A DNA stretch of 64,000 nt from the NCBI GenBank assembly GCA_964490325.1, contig CAZBBX010000004.1, forward strand, positions 1 to 64,000. Direction: 5' to 3'. Positions 32,575 through 42,007 of this stretch are shown piece by piece. The translations under genes and the position numbers were made by a program. The DNA is from DAOPJM01 sp964490325 (lineage in GTDB: Bacteria; Bacillota; Clostridia; Christensenellales; CAG-138). Within the stretch, counting starts at the first letter, position 1; each line of letters begins with the position of its first letter. A model generated the notes under the pieces. That model saw only the letters and a program-made list of their open reading frames with translations, had not been told where the DNA came from and ran no database searches.

Positions 32575-34479
32575 ATGGCATATCTTAGCAACATCCCCTT
32601 GGAGGAGGCGCAGAGGCTCTATTTATCGGAGCTGCGTGAAGCGGGACTGCAGCCGCGCACGGAGCGCATCCCCGTTCGGGAGAGCTTGGGTCGCGTGACG
32701 GCACAGGCGGTGTATGCGCGCTGCAGCGCCCCGCCGTATTGTGCCTGCGCCATGGACGGCATTGCGCTCAAGGCACAGCTTACAAATGGTGCAAGCCCGG
32801 AAGCGCCGCTCCTTTTGCGCCAAGAGCAATACATCCCCGTGGACACGGGGGATCCCCTGCCCGACGGCTGCGACGCTGTTGTGATGATCGAGGACTGCAT
32901 CCCTGCGGCGGAGGGACTTCTGCTGCAGGGGGCGGCGGCGCCCTGGCAGCATGTGCGGCAGATCGGCGAGGACATCTCGGCGGGGGACATGCTCCTGCCC
33001 TCCTTTGTGAGCGTGGATGCAGCCGCCATAGGCGCGCTGCTTGCGGGCGGCGTGACGGAGCTTTGGGTCACGGCGCGTCCAAGGGTCGCCATCCTGCCCA
33101 CGGGGGACGAACTGACGGAGCCGGGCGAGCATATTCAAACGGGGGAGGTGCCGGAGTTCAACTCCGCCATCTTTGCGGCGCTCATCAAGGACTGGGGCGG
33201 GGAAGCCATGGTGCTGCCCTTTGTGCCGGACGATAAAAGCCGCATCCGTGCGGCGCTTAAGGAGGCGCTGCCGCAGTCGGAGCTGCTGCTCATCGGCGCG
33301 GGGACGTCGGCGGGACGGGACGACAACACAGCCGCGATCATCAAGGAGGCGGGCACGCTCGTCTGCCACGGCGTGGCGATCAGACCCGGCAAGCCCGTGG
33401 CGTTGGGTCGCGTGGGCGCGAAGGTCGTGGTGGGCGTACCCGGCTATCCCGTGTCGGGCATCGTGGTCTTGGAGCAGCTGGTCAAGCCCGTGGTGGACGC
33501 GCTGCTCGGACGCGAGAGCGCGGAGGCGGAGCTTGTTCCCGTGCGCCTCAGCCGCCGGCTCACATCCTCGCTCAAGTATCGGGAGTTCATCCGCGCAAGC
33601 CTCGGCTATGCGTCGGACGGTACGCTGACAGCCACGCCGCTGGAGCGGGGGGCGGGGGTGGTCAGCTCCTTTGTCAAGGCGGACTGCCTCATCGACCTGC
33701 CGCAGAACAGCGAGGGGGCGGAGCAGGGGGCGTTCGTTTCGGCAAGGCTGCTGCGTTCGCCTTGGCGCATCCGCAACACCGTGCGCATCGTGGGCAGTCA
33801 CGACCCGCTTTTGAGCGAGGCGATGGATCTTTTGCGCAGGCGCGACCCGCGTTACTACGTCTCCTCCTCCCATGTGGGCAGTTTGGGCGGCATCTTTGCC
33901 GTGTCCGAGGGCGAGGCGGCGCTTGGCGGGGTGCATCTGTTGGACGAGACCACAGGCGTCTACAACGAAAGCTACATCGAGCGCTACTGCCCGCAGGGCG
34001 GGGTGTCGCTGATAGGGCTGGTGCAGCGAGTGCAGGGCTTGATGGTCGCAAAGGGAAATCCCTTGGGGATCAAGGATCTATTCGATGTGATCGAGGGCAG
34101 CTTGCGCTATGTCAACCGCCAACGCGGGGCGGGGACAAGGGTGCTGCTGGATCATCTGCTCAAGCAGGCGGGCGTGCGCGGCGAGGCGCTCAACGGCTAT
34201 GCGCGGGAGGAGCTGACGCATACGGCGGTGGCTGCGGCGGTGGCGGCAGGCAGCGCGGACTGCGGTCTTGGCATTTGGTCGGCGGCGCGCATGTATGATC
34301 TGGACTTCATACCCATCTGCGAGGAGCAGTACGACCTGTTGGCGTCCACAGAGCAATTGGAGCGCGAGTCGGTGGCTGCATTTATGGAGACCCTAAGGAG
34401 CCAGGCGTTTGCCGAACGCGTAGAGGCGCTGGGCGGGTATCGCTTGGATCACGCGGGGGAGCTTCGCCGCAGGTTTTAG
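32575..34479 (+). CDS. MoeA fused to a periplasmic-binding-protein-like domain
   Basis: 634 residues from ATG 32575 (GGGAGCAGGG upstream). Residues 1 to about 400 are MoeA (CACAMDGIALKA; VDTGDPLPDGCDAVV; ILPTGDELTEPGEHI; GAGTSAGRDD; IRPGKPVALGRVG; VVGVPGYPVSG). From about 405 comes a PBP-like/LysR-substrate domain (VRIVGSHDPLLSEAMDLLRR; GVHLLDETTGVYNESYIERY; DCGLGIWSAARMYDLDFIPICEEQYDL). Such fusions occur in archaea and Clostridia beside a stand-alone MoeA; the extra domain may bind molybdate, tungstate or a pterin. Confidence 0.92.
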   Translation: MAYLSNIPLEEAQRLYLSELREAGLQPRTERIPVRESLGRVTAQAVYARCSAPPYCACAMDGIALKAQLTNGASPEAPLLLRQEQYIPVDTGDPLPDGCDAVVMIEDCIPAAEGLLLQGAAAPWQHVRQIGEDISAGDMLLPSFVSVDAAAIGALLAGGVTELWVTARPRVAILPTGDELTEPGEHIQTGEVPEFNSAIFAALIKDWGGEAMVLPFVPDDKSRIRAALKEALPQSELLLIGAGTSAGRDDNTAAIIKEAGTLVCHGVAIRPGKPVALGRVGAKVVVGVPGYPVSGIVVLEQLVKPVVDALLGRESAEAELVPVRLSRRLTSSLKYREFIRASLGYASDGTLTATPLERGAGVVSSFVKADCLIDLPQNSEGAEQGAFVSARLLRSPWRIRNTVRIVGSHDPLLSEAMDLLRRRDPRYYVSSSHVGSLGGIFAVSEGEAALGGVHLLDETTGVYNESYIERYCPQGGVSLIGLVQRVQGLMVAKGNPLGIKDLFDVIEGSLRYVNRQRGAGTRVLLDHLLKQAGVRGEALNGYAREELTHTAVAAAVAAGSADCGLGIWSAARMYDLDFIPICEEQYDLLASTEQLERESVAAFMETLRSQAFAERVEALGGYRLDHAGELRRRF

Positions 34480-34504
34480 CGGTAGATCCCCCAAAAATGG
34501 AAAG

Positions 34505-34531
34505 GGCTGCCGCAGGGGGAAAGCGGCAGCC
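34505..34531 (-). terminator. Terminator of the 34615 membrane-protein gene
   Basis: GGCTGCCGC and GCGGCAGCC arms around a 9-nt loop. On the minus strand the hairpin is followed by CTTTCCATTTTT, so it serves the minus-strand gene. Confidence 0.75.
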
Positions 34532-34614
34532 ACGATCCGTGGGGAAGGAGAAACAGGAGCGTCGCCCCGAACCTTTGCCGTGCCGCAGGGCGACCATGCG
34601 GACGGCGGGAGTTG

Positions 34615-35304
34615 TCAAGTATGGGAACGTTTCTTGAGGCGGATGATGGCAAACACCAACGTTGCAATGGGCACCACGCCTATGGGGATGAGATAGGCAA
34701 GGCTGCGCAGGTAGGGATCGGTCGATGCCGTGTCCTCCTTTTCGGCGATACCGTCCGTTGCGGCGTCATCCATGAGGGTCGTCGTTTGGGCGGCTTCCCC
34801 GATCTCCACATAGACCTTATCGCCATAGAGGGAGTTTAGCTCCGCTTTCACGGCGTCCGCATCGGCGGCGCTTGCGCTGACCACCACGCGAAATTCCTTG
34901 CCGCTTTCGCCAAAGCCCGTCTCGCCCGACCAACCGACGCCGCAGCCGTTGATGGCAAGGCTCTTGTCCGCCATGCGAGCGCTCAACGCCGTCTGTATGG
35001 CGCGTAGCTCGTTGTAGGAGTAGGCGCAGCCGACAAACTGCATGCTGTCGGGTGCGTCCAAGAGCGCCCGAAGCTCTGCCGTGCGCGCCTCGGTCGGGGC
35101 GACAAGCAGGATGCAAAGCTGCTGCACGCCGTTCGAATCAGGCTCGCTCATGTATACGCCGCCCACATCATCGGGGTAGCCGTCCCGCTCCCAAGCTTCA
35201 AACAGCGCCTGTCCATCGGGAAAGGCAGCAGCCAAGGCTGCGGCGGGAAACACGAGGCAGACTGCCAAAAGCAGTGCGCCAAGGAGGAAAGCTTTCAAAC
35301 GCAT
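34615..35304 (-). CDS. Secreted or membrane-anchored protein of unknown function
   Basis: 229 residues from ATG 35304 (GAAAGGGG site). A signal peptide (about 1-26, ending AAALAAA) is followed by a compact extracellular domain (GYPDDVGGVYMSEPD; LRALLDAPDSMQFVGCAYSY; FRVVVSASAADADAVKAELN). After a Thr/Asp/Glu linker there is a C-terminal helix (LAYLIPIGVVPIATLVFAII) and a basic LKKRSHT tail. The domain resembles a small alpha/beta sensor, but I recognise no family. It is monocistronic, divergent from tldD. Confidence 0.65.
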   Translation of the reverse strand: MRLKAFLLGALLLAVCLVFPAAALAAAFPDGQALFEAWERDGYPDDVGGVYMSEPDSNGVQQLCILLVAPTEARTAELRALLDAPDSMQFVGCAYSYNELRAIQTALSARMADKSLAINGCGVGWSGETGFGESGKEFRVVVSASAADADAVKAELNSLYGDKVYVEIGEAAQTTTLMDDAATDGIAEKEDTASTDPYLRSLAYLIPIGVVPIATLVFAIIRLKKRSHT

Positions 35305-35440
35305 GATCGGATACGCCCCTTTCAACCATAATACCATAGGCGCGGCGCAAAGGTTGCGCTAAGCTGAAAAAATCAAGACAAGTTACGGCATTTCCCGCTA
35401 AGGACTTGAAAATACCTGTTTCTTTTTTACGCCGAACTGC

Positions 35441-35446
35441 TATAAT
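35441..35446 (+). promoter_or_regulatory. -10 box upstream of tldD
   Basis: TATAAT at 35441-35446, about 29 bp before ATG 35475. No convincing -35 hexamer lies at the expected distance. Confidence 0.5.
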
Positions 35447-35474
35447 ACAAGTATCAAACTTAGGAGGATCCTTC

Positions 35475-36905
35475 ATGCAAGCTGCATTCAGCAAGGCGCT
35501 CACAAAGGCCAAGCCCACGCTTCAAAAGCTGCTTGACGCGCTTTTGGCCGTCTATCCCTTTGCGTCCGTACTGGCCTGCGACACCCGCGCCAAGGTATAT
35601 TCCGTGTCGCGTGCAGGCAGCAACATCTCTGAGAACGGGCTGCTGGGCAGCAGCGGCTATGTCATAAAGGTCTACGACGGGGAGAGCTACGGCGAGTATT
35701 CGTTCAACGAGCTGAACGAGCAAGCTATCCCCCGTATCCTCACGCGCATTGCGGACACCCTCATGCCCCTCAAAGACAAGCTTCCCGCAGGGCTCACAAG
35801 CGAGCGCTACGACTGCCTGCCCGACGAGGCAATGACGCTCAGCAAGGCGACGGACTACGAGCTGCACCCCGAGACCTTGGGAGACGAGGCCATCTTGGGC
35901 AAGCTCCTACACATCCGTGAGCAGGCGCTCCATGCGGACGAACGCCTGCTGGACTGCAGCGCCTTTGCCAACTGGCAGAGCTATTCCAAGCTGTTCCTGT
36001 CCAAGAACCGCTGCTTGGAGCAGAGTGTGCTTTGGACGACGGGGGGCATGTCCCTCATGGCGGCGCGGGGCGAGGAGATCAAGGAGTACTACAGGGGCTT
36101 CTCCTGCTTGGGCGGCGCGGAGCTGTTCGACCAAATGGCCGAGGCGGTGCCGCAGGCGGTGGAGACGGTCGTGGCGCTATTGGACAGCCTGCCGATGACC
36201 CCCGGCGAGTACGACTGCGTCTGCACGCCCGAGGTGACGGGCATGATCGTCCACGAGGCCTTCGGGCATGGCGTGGAGATGGACATGTTCGTTAAGGATC
36301 GAGCCTTGGCGCGCTCCTATATCGGCAAGCGCGTGGCGTCCCCGCTGGTCACGATGTACGACGGCGCGGCGGCGGTGCGCGAGGCTGCCACCTGCTTCTT
36401 CGACGACGAGGGCACGCCCACGGGTGAGACCAAGATCATCGACAAGGGCATCCTTGTGGCGGGCATGAGCGACGCGCAGAGTGCCATGTTCCTTGGCAGC
36501 AAGCCCACGGGCAACGGCCGCCGCGAGAGCTTCGCACGCAAGGCCTACACCCGCATGACCAACACCTACTTTGCAGGCGGCACGGACTCCGTAGAGGACA
36601 TGATCACCTCTATAAAGGACGGCTTCCTTTTGGACAATCCCACAAGCGGCATGGAGGATCCCAAGAACTGGGGCATCCAGTGCATGGTCAACTTTGCAAG
36701 AGAGATCAAGGACGGCAAGCTGACGGGACGTCTGTTCTCGCCCATCGTACTGACGGGCTATGTACCGGATCTATTGGAGTCCATCAGCATGATGTCGCCC
36801 GATGTGGAGCTTTCCGGCGGCGGCTACTGCGGCAAGGGCTACAAGGAGTGGGTCAAGGTCTCCGACGGCGGCCCCTACATCAAGGCACGCATCCGTTTGG
36901 GCTAA
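35475..36905 (+). CDS. tldD: TldD family metalloprotease subunit
   Basis: 476 residues from ATG 35475 (AGGAGGAT site). The zinc-binding motif HEAFGHGVEMD (about 260-270, HExxxH) identifies the catalytic TldD subunit, and GNGRRESFARKAYTRMTNTYF and SGGGYCGKGYKEW match the C-terminal region. With TldE it forms a heterodimeric protease that degrades unfolded peptides and in some systems trims leader peptides of ribosomal peptides. tldE follows after 13 bp. Confidence 0.92.
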   Translation: MQAAFSKALTKAKPTLQKLLDALLAVYPFASVLACDTRAKVYSVSRAGSNISENGLLGSSGYVIKVYDGESYGEYSFNELNEQAIPRILTRIADTLMPLKDKLPAGLTSERYDCLPDEAMTLSKATDYELHPETLGDEAILGKLLHIREQALHADERLLDCSAFANWQSYSKLFLSKNRCLEQSVLWTTGGMSLMAARGEEIKEYYRGFSCLGGAELFDQMAEAVPQAVETVVALLDSLPMTPGEYDCVCTPEVTGMIVHEAFGHGVEMDMFVKDRALARSYIGKRVASPLVTMYDGAAAVREAATCFFDDEGTPTGETKIIDKGILVAGMSDAQSAMFLGSKPTGNGRRESFARKAYTRMTNTYFAGGTDSVEDMITSIKDGFLLDNPTSGMEDPKNWGIQCMVNFAREIKDGKLTGRLFSPIVLTGYVPDLLESISMMSPDVELSGGGYCGKGYKEWVKVSDGGPYIKARIRLG

Positions 36906-36918
36906 GGAGGATACGACT

Positions 36919-38199
36919 GTGACAGATTTGATCCTTACCGTATTAAAGCGCTTGGGCGTGGAAAAGTATCGGCTGCTTGAAAAGACCACCGCCTCCACGG
37001 AGCTGTTCTTCGTCAAGAAGGCGCTGGATCTGCGCCGCGTCAAGGACGTTCACGTTTGCCAAGTGACGCTGTTTTGCCCCTTCGAGTACGAGGGCAGGCA
37101 AATGCTGGGGCAGTCCACGGCGCTGATCCATCCGGGCATGGATATGGCGGCGGTGGAGCGGTCGCTGTCCGAGGCATATCGGGCGGCGGGCTTTGTCAAA
37201 AATCCCGACTATGCCCTGCCGGATCCCATACTTGCCCCCTTCAAGGCCGATCAAAGCAGCTTGGAGGGCAGGGAGCAGGCGGATATCGCCTTTAGGATGA
37301 CGGAGGCGCTGTATCAAGGCGATGTGCGCAAGACGGCGTTTATCAACTCCGCCGAGCTTTTCATCGAAAAGACCGTCACGCGCATCCTTTCGTCCGAGGG
37401 GACGGAGCTGTCCTACGGCAAGAACACCGTCAAGGGCGAGTTCGTGGTGCAGTGCAAAACCCCGCAGGATGTGGAGCAGTATCGCAGCTTCCGTTACGAC
37501 GACTTGGACACGGAGGCGCTCAAAGCAAAGGTCACGGAGGCGCTGGACGCGGTGGAGGCAAGAGCCGCCGCTGCGGCAAGTCCCGTCAAGGGCTGCTATG
37601 ACGTGCTGCTGACGGGGGAGCATGTGCGCACGGTGCTGGGTTACTACCTGTTCCGTGCAGGCGCTTCGTCGGTGTACGCCAAGTATTCAAACTTTGCGGT
37701 CGGGCAAAGCGCGCAGGGCGAGGGGATCACGGGTGAAAAGCTCAATCTCACGCTCACGGCGCGGGAGCCCTATTCCGAGGAGGGTGTGGCTCTGCGGGAT
37801 CGGCAGCTCATAAAAGACGGAACGCTCTGCTGCCTGTTTGGGAACACGCGCTTCTGCCGCTACCTTGGCATCGAGCCTACGGGCGTATATGACAGCGTGC
37901 GTCTGGACAACGGTACAAAGCCTCTTGCCGAGCTGCGCAAGGGACGCGTGCTGGAGCCTGTCAGCTTCTCCGATTTTCAGATGGACGAGTTTTCAGGCCA
38001 CTTTTCGGGCGAGATCCGCTTGGCCTACCTCTATGAGGACGGCAAGCGCAGCATCCTGACGGGCGGTTCCATCAACGGGAACCTGTTGGAGTGCCAAAAT
38101 GCGCTGACCTTCTCCTTGGAGCGCTGCAAGGACACGGGCTACGAAGGCCCCTTTGCCCTGCTTGCGCCTAAGGTAGCCGTTGCAGGCCGCACGGAATAA
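36919..38199 (+). CDS. tldE: TldE/PmbA family protease subunit
   Basis: 426 residues from a GTG start at 36919 with AAGGAGG upstream. It has the TldD/PmbA fold (YDVLLTGEHVRTVLGYYLF; SVYAKYSNFAVGQS; LTGGSINGNLLE) but lacks HExxxH, as expected for the non-catalytic partner. Open reading upstream of 36919 lies inside tldD and is not used. It is paired with tldD as one operon. Confidence 0.9.
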   Translation: MTDLILTVLKRLGVEKYRLLEKTTASTELFFVKKALDLRRVKDVHVCQVTLFCPFEYEGRQMLGQSTALIHPGMDMAAVERSLSEAYRAAGFVKNPDYALPDPILAPFKADQSSLEGREQADIAFRMTEALYQGDVRKTAFINSAELFIEKTVTRILSSEGTELSYGKNTVKGEFVVQCKTPQDVEQYRSFRYDDLDTEALKAKVTEALDAVEARAAAAASPVKGCYDVLLTGEHVRTVLGYYLFRAGASSVYAKYSNFAVGQSAQGEGITGEKLNLTLTAREPYSEEGVALRDRQLIKDGTLCCLFGNTRFCRYLGIEPTGVYDSVRLDNGTKPLAELRKGRVLEPVSFSDFQMDEFSGHFSGEIRLAYLYEDGKRSILTGGSINGNLLECQNALTFSLERCKDTGYEGPFALLAPKVAVAGRTE

Positions 38200-38290
38200 G
38201 GGCGCATCCCGAAGCTCCGCCTTCCGTGCGGGCTTTGGAGCAGTTCATCGTTGTCGCCTCCCGCAGGGTGCGGGGGGATGGAGTACAGTT

Positions 38291-38399
38291 CGGTAGAGTA
38301 GATGCTGCGCGTTTGCCCTTGGGCATCCAGTGGCAGGGGATGGGAAGTCGCCCCTGCACGAAAGGCGCATTGCCGCGGTGCAGCATCGCGTCCGCTGCC
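38291..38399 (+). ncRNA. Tetrahydrofolate (THF) riboswitch
   Basis: The 5' segment GGTAGAGTAGATGCTGCGCG and the 3' segment GCAGCATCGCGTCCGCTGCC pair as the closing helices (GGTAG/CTGCC, GATGCTGC/GCAGCATC). They reproduce the folE/folT-associated THF motif (GAGUAGAU ... GCGGUG ... AUUGCGUCCGCU-like). The interior supplies arms such as GCAGGGG/CCCCTGC. It lies about 80 nt upstream of folT, a folate transporter gene, which is the classic target. Confidence 0.85.
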
Positions 38400-38433
38400 A
38401 ACGCATCGGAGGCAAGGTGTCTGTTTCGCCCTG

Positions 38434-38469
38434 CTCTCTTTGTGCGCATGGTCGGCAAAGAGAGGAGGG
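38434..38469 (+). promoter_or_regulatory. RBS-overlapping hairpin, likely expression platform of the THF riboswitch
   Basis: CTCTCTTTG (38434-38442) pairs perfectly with CAAAGAGAG (38456-38464). The 3' arm runs into the folT ribosome binding site AGGAGGG (38463-38469), so folding would hinder translation initiation. Confidence 0.6.
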
Positions 38470-38477
38470 CTTATTTT

Positions 38478-39038
38478 ATGGATCGTTTCTTTCAAGTGCG
38501 CAATCTTGCGCGCATGGCGCTGCTGATCGCCTGCACGGTGGTGCTGGCTCGCTATGTCGGCATCCAGCTGTCCGACAGTCTGCGCATCAGCTTTGAGTGC
38601 GTTCCCATCCTGCTTGCGGGCATATGGCTGGGTCCCGTTGCGGGGGCTTTGGTCGGAGCGCTTGCCGACGTCATCGGGATGCTGCTTGCCCCCAGCGGGC
38701 CGTATTTTCCCATCCTGACGCTTACGCCCGCTTTGCTTGGAGCGCTGGCGGGGCTTTGCGCTCTGGCGATCCGTCGGGACAGGCTGAACCTGTGGCGCAC
38801 GGCGCTGCTTGTAGTGGGCTGCGATCTATTGGTCAATCTTTTGTGGGGCAGCTTTGCGGTGCAGCTCTACCTGCTTGTCATCGTGGGAAAGAACGTGCCG
38901 TATTGGACGGTATTGGCGGGTCGTCTGGCGCCCAAGGCGGTGCTGGCGGTCTTGGATGCAGCCATCACTGCGCCGCTGTATCTGGCGCTGGAGCGAGCCT
39001 TGCAGCATCCCAAGCGGCAAAAGGGCGGCTTGGCGTAG
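38478..39038 (+). CDS. folT: ECF-type folate transporter S component FolT
   Basis: 186 residues from ATG 38478. Six predicted helices contain the FolT-like start (RNLARMALLIACTVVLARYVGIQL), RISFECVPILLAGIWLGPVAGALVGALADVIGM, and a C-terminal GRLAPKAVLAVLDAAITAPLY. S components bind the vitamin and dock on a shared EcfA-EcfA'-EcfT energising module, which is not in the window. The upstream THF riboswitch makes folate specificity very likely. It is followed by a lipoprotein amylase after 38 bp, probably by chance. Confidence 0.9.
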   Translation: MDRFFQVRNLARMALLIACTVVLARYVGIQLSDSLRISFECVPILLAGIWLGPVAGALVGALADVIGMLLAPSGPYFPILTLTPALLGALAGLCALAIRRDRLNLWRTALLVVGCDLLVNLLWGSFAVQLYLLVIVGKNVPYWTVLAGRLAPKAVLAVLDAAITAPLYLALERALQHPKRQKGGLA

Positions 39039-39076
39039 AGCATAGCAGGAAGCAAAGGGCAAGGGAGGGGACGACA

Positions 39077-40687
39077 ATGAAGCGATGGATCTGTGCGGGA
39101 CTGTGCCTGCTGCTGCTTTTCTGCGGCGCCTGCAGCGCGGGACAAAAGGACGCGGCGGAAACGAACGAGCTGTACCGCGCCGAGGCGGAACCGCAGGCGC
39201 AGCAGACGAGCGACGCCTATCGCAACTACTACGAGATCTTCGTCTACTCGTTTTACGATTCCGACGGCGACGGCGTGGGCGACCTGAACGGCGTTACGCA
39301 AAAGCTGGACTACATCGCCTCCATGGGCTTCAACGGGATCTGGCTCATGCCCATCTGCCCTTCGCCCACCTACCACAAGTATGACGCTTGCGATTACTGC
39401 GCCGTTGATCCGCTCTATGGGGACTTGGACGACTTTTCTGCACTCACCAAGGCGGCGCATGAGCGCGGAATCACCGTCATAACGGATCTGGTGCTCAACC
39501 ATACCTCCTGTGAGCATCCTTGGTTCACGGCGGCCTGCGAGGCGCTGCGCAGCGGCGACTTGAGCTGCCCCTACATCGGGTACTACAACTTCACCACCGA
39601 AACGGGCAAGAGCGGCTACGAACGGCTCAGCGGCACGGACTATTGGTACGAATGCCGTTTTTGGAGCGGTATGCCCGATCTGAACTTGGACAGCGCCGCG
39701 GTGCGAAAGGAGATTAGCGGCATCACGGACTTTTGGCTGGGACTGGGTGCGGACGGCTTTCGACTGGACGCGGTAACAAGCTATTATACGGGCAACGTGG
39801 AAAAGAACGTGGAGTTTTTAAGCTATGTCAACGACTGCTGCAAGGCGGCGGATCCCGACTGCTATCTGGTGGGCGAGGCGTGGGAGGCAAGCTATTCCCG
39901 CATCCGCAGCTACTATGCAAGCGGGGTGGACAGCTTCTTCCTTTTCCCGCTTGCGCAGGATACGGGAGACTTGGCGAACATCCTTAAGGACAATCGCACG
40001 GACGGCGGCGCCAAGTACGGCGCGCTGCTGCTCTCCTTGCAGGAGACCTTCGACACGGGGGTCATGGCGCCCTTTCTCTGTAACCACGACACGGCGCGTT
40101 CGGCAAGCTTCCTTCGTTCGAGCCGCGAGGACAAGATCAAGATGGCGGCGGGGCTGCTGTTCCTGTTAAGCGGCGCCACCTTCACCTACTATGGCGAGGA
40201 GATCGGCATGACAGGCTCGGGGCAGGATCCCAACAAGCGCATCGCCTTCTTGTGGGAGGACGACCGCAGCGCGGCGGGCTATACCTTTGTACCCCCCGAC
40301 GGTGCAGCGGTGACGGACAAGAGCTATGTGTATCCCTCCGCCGCGTCGCAGCAAGCGGACGCAAGCTCCATCCTCAATTACTACAAGACGGCGCTGCTCC
40401 TTCGCAACGCCTACCCTGCCGTTGCACGCGGCACGGCAAACGTGGTGGAGCAGAGCGCGTCCGAACGGCTCTGCCTCATCGAAAAGACTTGGAACGGGGA
40501 GCGCGTCCTGCTTGCCGTCAACACGGATCCTGCGGAGACGCTGACCCTTTCAATGGACTTTGATGCGCTGGGCTACAGCACCGTGGGCGGACAGCTTCTA
40601 AGCGACGTCACCGTGCGCGGCGGCCTTAGCTTGGACGGTCAAACGCTGACCCTCCCGCCCTATTCCATCCTTGTTCTTATCCCCTAA
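39077..40687 (+). CDS. Secreted alpha-amylase-family glycosidase (GH13) lipoprotein
   Basis: 536 residues from ATG 39077 (GGGAGGGG site). The signal ends LLFCGAC. GH13 motifs are complete: DLVLNHTS (region I), GFRLDAVTS with the nucleophile Asp (II), LVGEAW with the acid/base Glu (III) and FLCNHDTAR with the stabilising Asp (IV). The linker is followed by YEIFVYSFYDSDGDGVGDLNGV, and the C terminus is a beta domain. It probably cleaves starch or maltodextrin at the cell surface; the GH13 subfamily is not assigned. Confidence 0.9.
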   Translation: MKRWICAGLCLLLLFCGACSAGQKDAAETNELYRAEAEPQAQQTSDAYRNYYEIFVYSFYDSDGDGVGDLNGVTQKLDYIASMGFNGIWLMPICPSPTYHKYDACDYCAVDPLYGDLDDFSALTKAAHERGITVITDLVLNHTSCEHPWFTAACEALRSGDLSCPYIGYYNFTTETGKSGYERLSGTDYWYECRFWSGMPDLNLDSAAVRKEISGITDFWLGLGADGFRLDAVTSYYTGNVEKNVEFLSYVNDCCKAADPDCYLVGEAWEASYSRIRSYYASGVDSFFLFPLAQDTGDLANILKDNRTDGGAKYGALLLSLQETFDTGVMAPFLCNHDTARSASFLRSSREDKIKMAAGLLFLLSGATFTYYGEEIGMTGSGQDPNKRIAFLWEDDRSAAGYTFVPPDGAAVTDKSYVYPSAASQQADASSILNYYKTALLLRNAYPAVARGTANVVEQSASERLCLIEKTWNGERVLLAVNTDPAETLTLSMDFDALGYSTVGGQLLSDVTVRGGLSLDGQTLTLPPYSILVLIP

Positions 40688-40692
40688 AGGCT

Positions 40693-41676
40693 TCAACAGC
40701 TCTTATTTTCAAACAGCGGCTCTATATGGGTCTTGATCAGATCGATGGGATCCTTACAGCGCCCCGCAAAACGGGAGGCAATGGCCACGGTCAGCCCCCG
40801 TTTTTTGTTGACGTAGATGGCGTTTCCGCCGTCGCCCAAGGCGGCAAAGCTCTGCTCCGTCGGGTCAATGATCCACCACAGGTATCCGTAGCGCAGCTCG
40901 TTAAGTCGGCTGTGCTCCTGTGTGCTTTCCGTAAGAAAAGCTTCGAGCACGAGGCTCTTTCCCGCAAAGCTCCCGTTGTTCAGGCAAAGCTGCCCAAGCA
41001 GCGCCATGTCGTTGGCTGTGAGAAACAAGCCCCAGCCTGCGGTGTTCACGCCCTTGGGATCCGCCACCCAGCCCTCTTTGTGATGCTCGCGCATGATGGC
41101 AAATTGCTCCTCCTTGCTGTGGAACACAATGTTCTCCCTTACGCCGACGCCCAAGGGCACAAACAGCTTTTCCATGGCATAGCTTAGGGGCGTTTGCCCC
41201 GTTGCCGCCGCCAAAACACCCGTCAGGATATCGGGGCCGATGAGCGGGGCATAGCGAAACTGTCCGATCTCGCCCTTACCGCCGAGCAGGTCGAGGGAGG
41301 CGCGCACCCAGTCCTCGCTTGTGAAGTACTTGGTATAGGGCGCGGAGCGATACTTATAGGGCGCGGTCATGGTCAGTAGGTCGATAAGGCGTATCCTTTG
41401 GATCGTCTTTTCACCGCGCTTGACTGTATATGCGGGGAAAAAGTCCAAGACCCTCTGCTCCACGCTGCCGATCGCTCCCTCCTTTAGAGCAATGCCGATC
41501 AGCAGGGATACGATACTTTTGGTCACGGAGAACACATGGAAGGCGTCCTTCCCGCCGTATCCGTTAAAATACGCCTCGTACAGCGTTTCCTCCCGCCCGC
41601 GAACGAGCAGACCGCACACGTTTTTATACTCGGTTTGTATGAGCGCTTCCAAGGCGCTTGTGTCCGCTTGCAGCAT
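40693..41676 (-). CDS. Serine hydrolase of the class C beta-lactamase-like family
   Basis: 327 residues from ATG 41676 (GGAAGGGAAG site). The SxxK nucleophile motif is in HVFSVTKSIVSL (about 64-75), YKYRSAPYTKYF supplies the Tyr region, and the C-terminal part has the LGDGGNAIYVN triad in place of KTG. No signal peptide is seen, so it is probably cytoplasmic, of the esterase/EstB type rather than a true beta-lactamase. It converges with the amylase gene (5 bp between stops) with no terminator. A frame reading through the assembly gap upstream of it is an artefact. Confidence 0.85.
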   Translation of the reverse strand: MLQADTSALEALIQTEYKNVCGLLVRGREETLYEAYFNGYGGKDAFHVFSVTKSIVSLLIGIALKEGAIGSVEQRVLDFFPAYTVKRGEKTIQRIRLIDLLTMTAPYKYRSAPYTKYFTSEDWVRASLDLLGGKGEIGQFRYAPLIGPDILTGVLAAATGQTPLSYAMEKLFVPLGVGVRENIVFHSKEEQFAIMREHHKEGWVADPKGVNTAGWGLFLTANDMALLGQLCLNNGSFAGKSLVLEAFLTESTQEHSRLNELRYGYLWWIIDPTEQSFAALGDGGNAIYVNKKRGLTVAIASRFAGRCKDPIDLIKTHIEPLFENKSC

Positions 41677-41759
41677 GGTCTCACTTCCCTTCCAAGCTAA
41701 GGATACGGGCATTACAAATGTTTTGCAAGCGGTTTTTTCGGGCGGAAGCTCTTTAGCTG

Positions 41760-41974
41760 CTGCACAGCGCGCCAAGCGAGCGCTTGATGAGGCGGGAGAT
41801 CTGCACCTGTGAAAGTCCCNNNNNNNNNNNNNNNNNNNNNNNNNNNNNNNNNNNNNNNNNNNNNNNNNNNNNNNNNNNNNNNNNNNNNNNNNNNNNNNNN
41901 NNNNNNNNNNNNNNNNNNNCGAGGCGGCAGGCGCTCCAATAGGGCGTTTACGGTCATTTGATCCAACAGCTTTT
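41760..41974 (-). repeat. Second, gap-interrupted copy of the sigF 3' end
   Basis: 41760-41819 matches 42015-42074, and 41920-41974 matches 42141-42195; the missing middle corresponds to 66 bases of sigF. Together they re-encode the last ~60 codons from KLLDQMTVNALLERLPP to LIKRSLGAL. The downstream flanks are also related but diverged (CTTCCAACCGAAAAGCCGCTT versus a variant at 41715-41755). This is a tandem duplication of about 221 bp, lying downstream of the intact gene. The microhomology GGAAAAGC occurs in both sigF and the flank. Confidence 0.85.
41820..41919. other. Assembly gap, 100 N
   Basis: Exactly 100 undefined bases, a conventional placeholder. If the flanking sigF tail copy is intact, the true missing length would be 66 bp. 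Confidence 0.99.
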
Positions 41975-42007
41975 GCTTTTCCAAGCGGCTTTTCGGTTGG
42001 AAGTTCT

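Noticed and set aside
40693..41676. Beta-lactamase resistance gene
   Set aside because: No signal peptide and no KTG box; the family is mostly esterases and peptidases.
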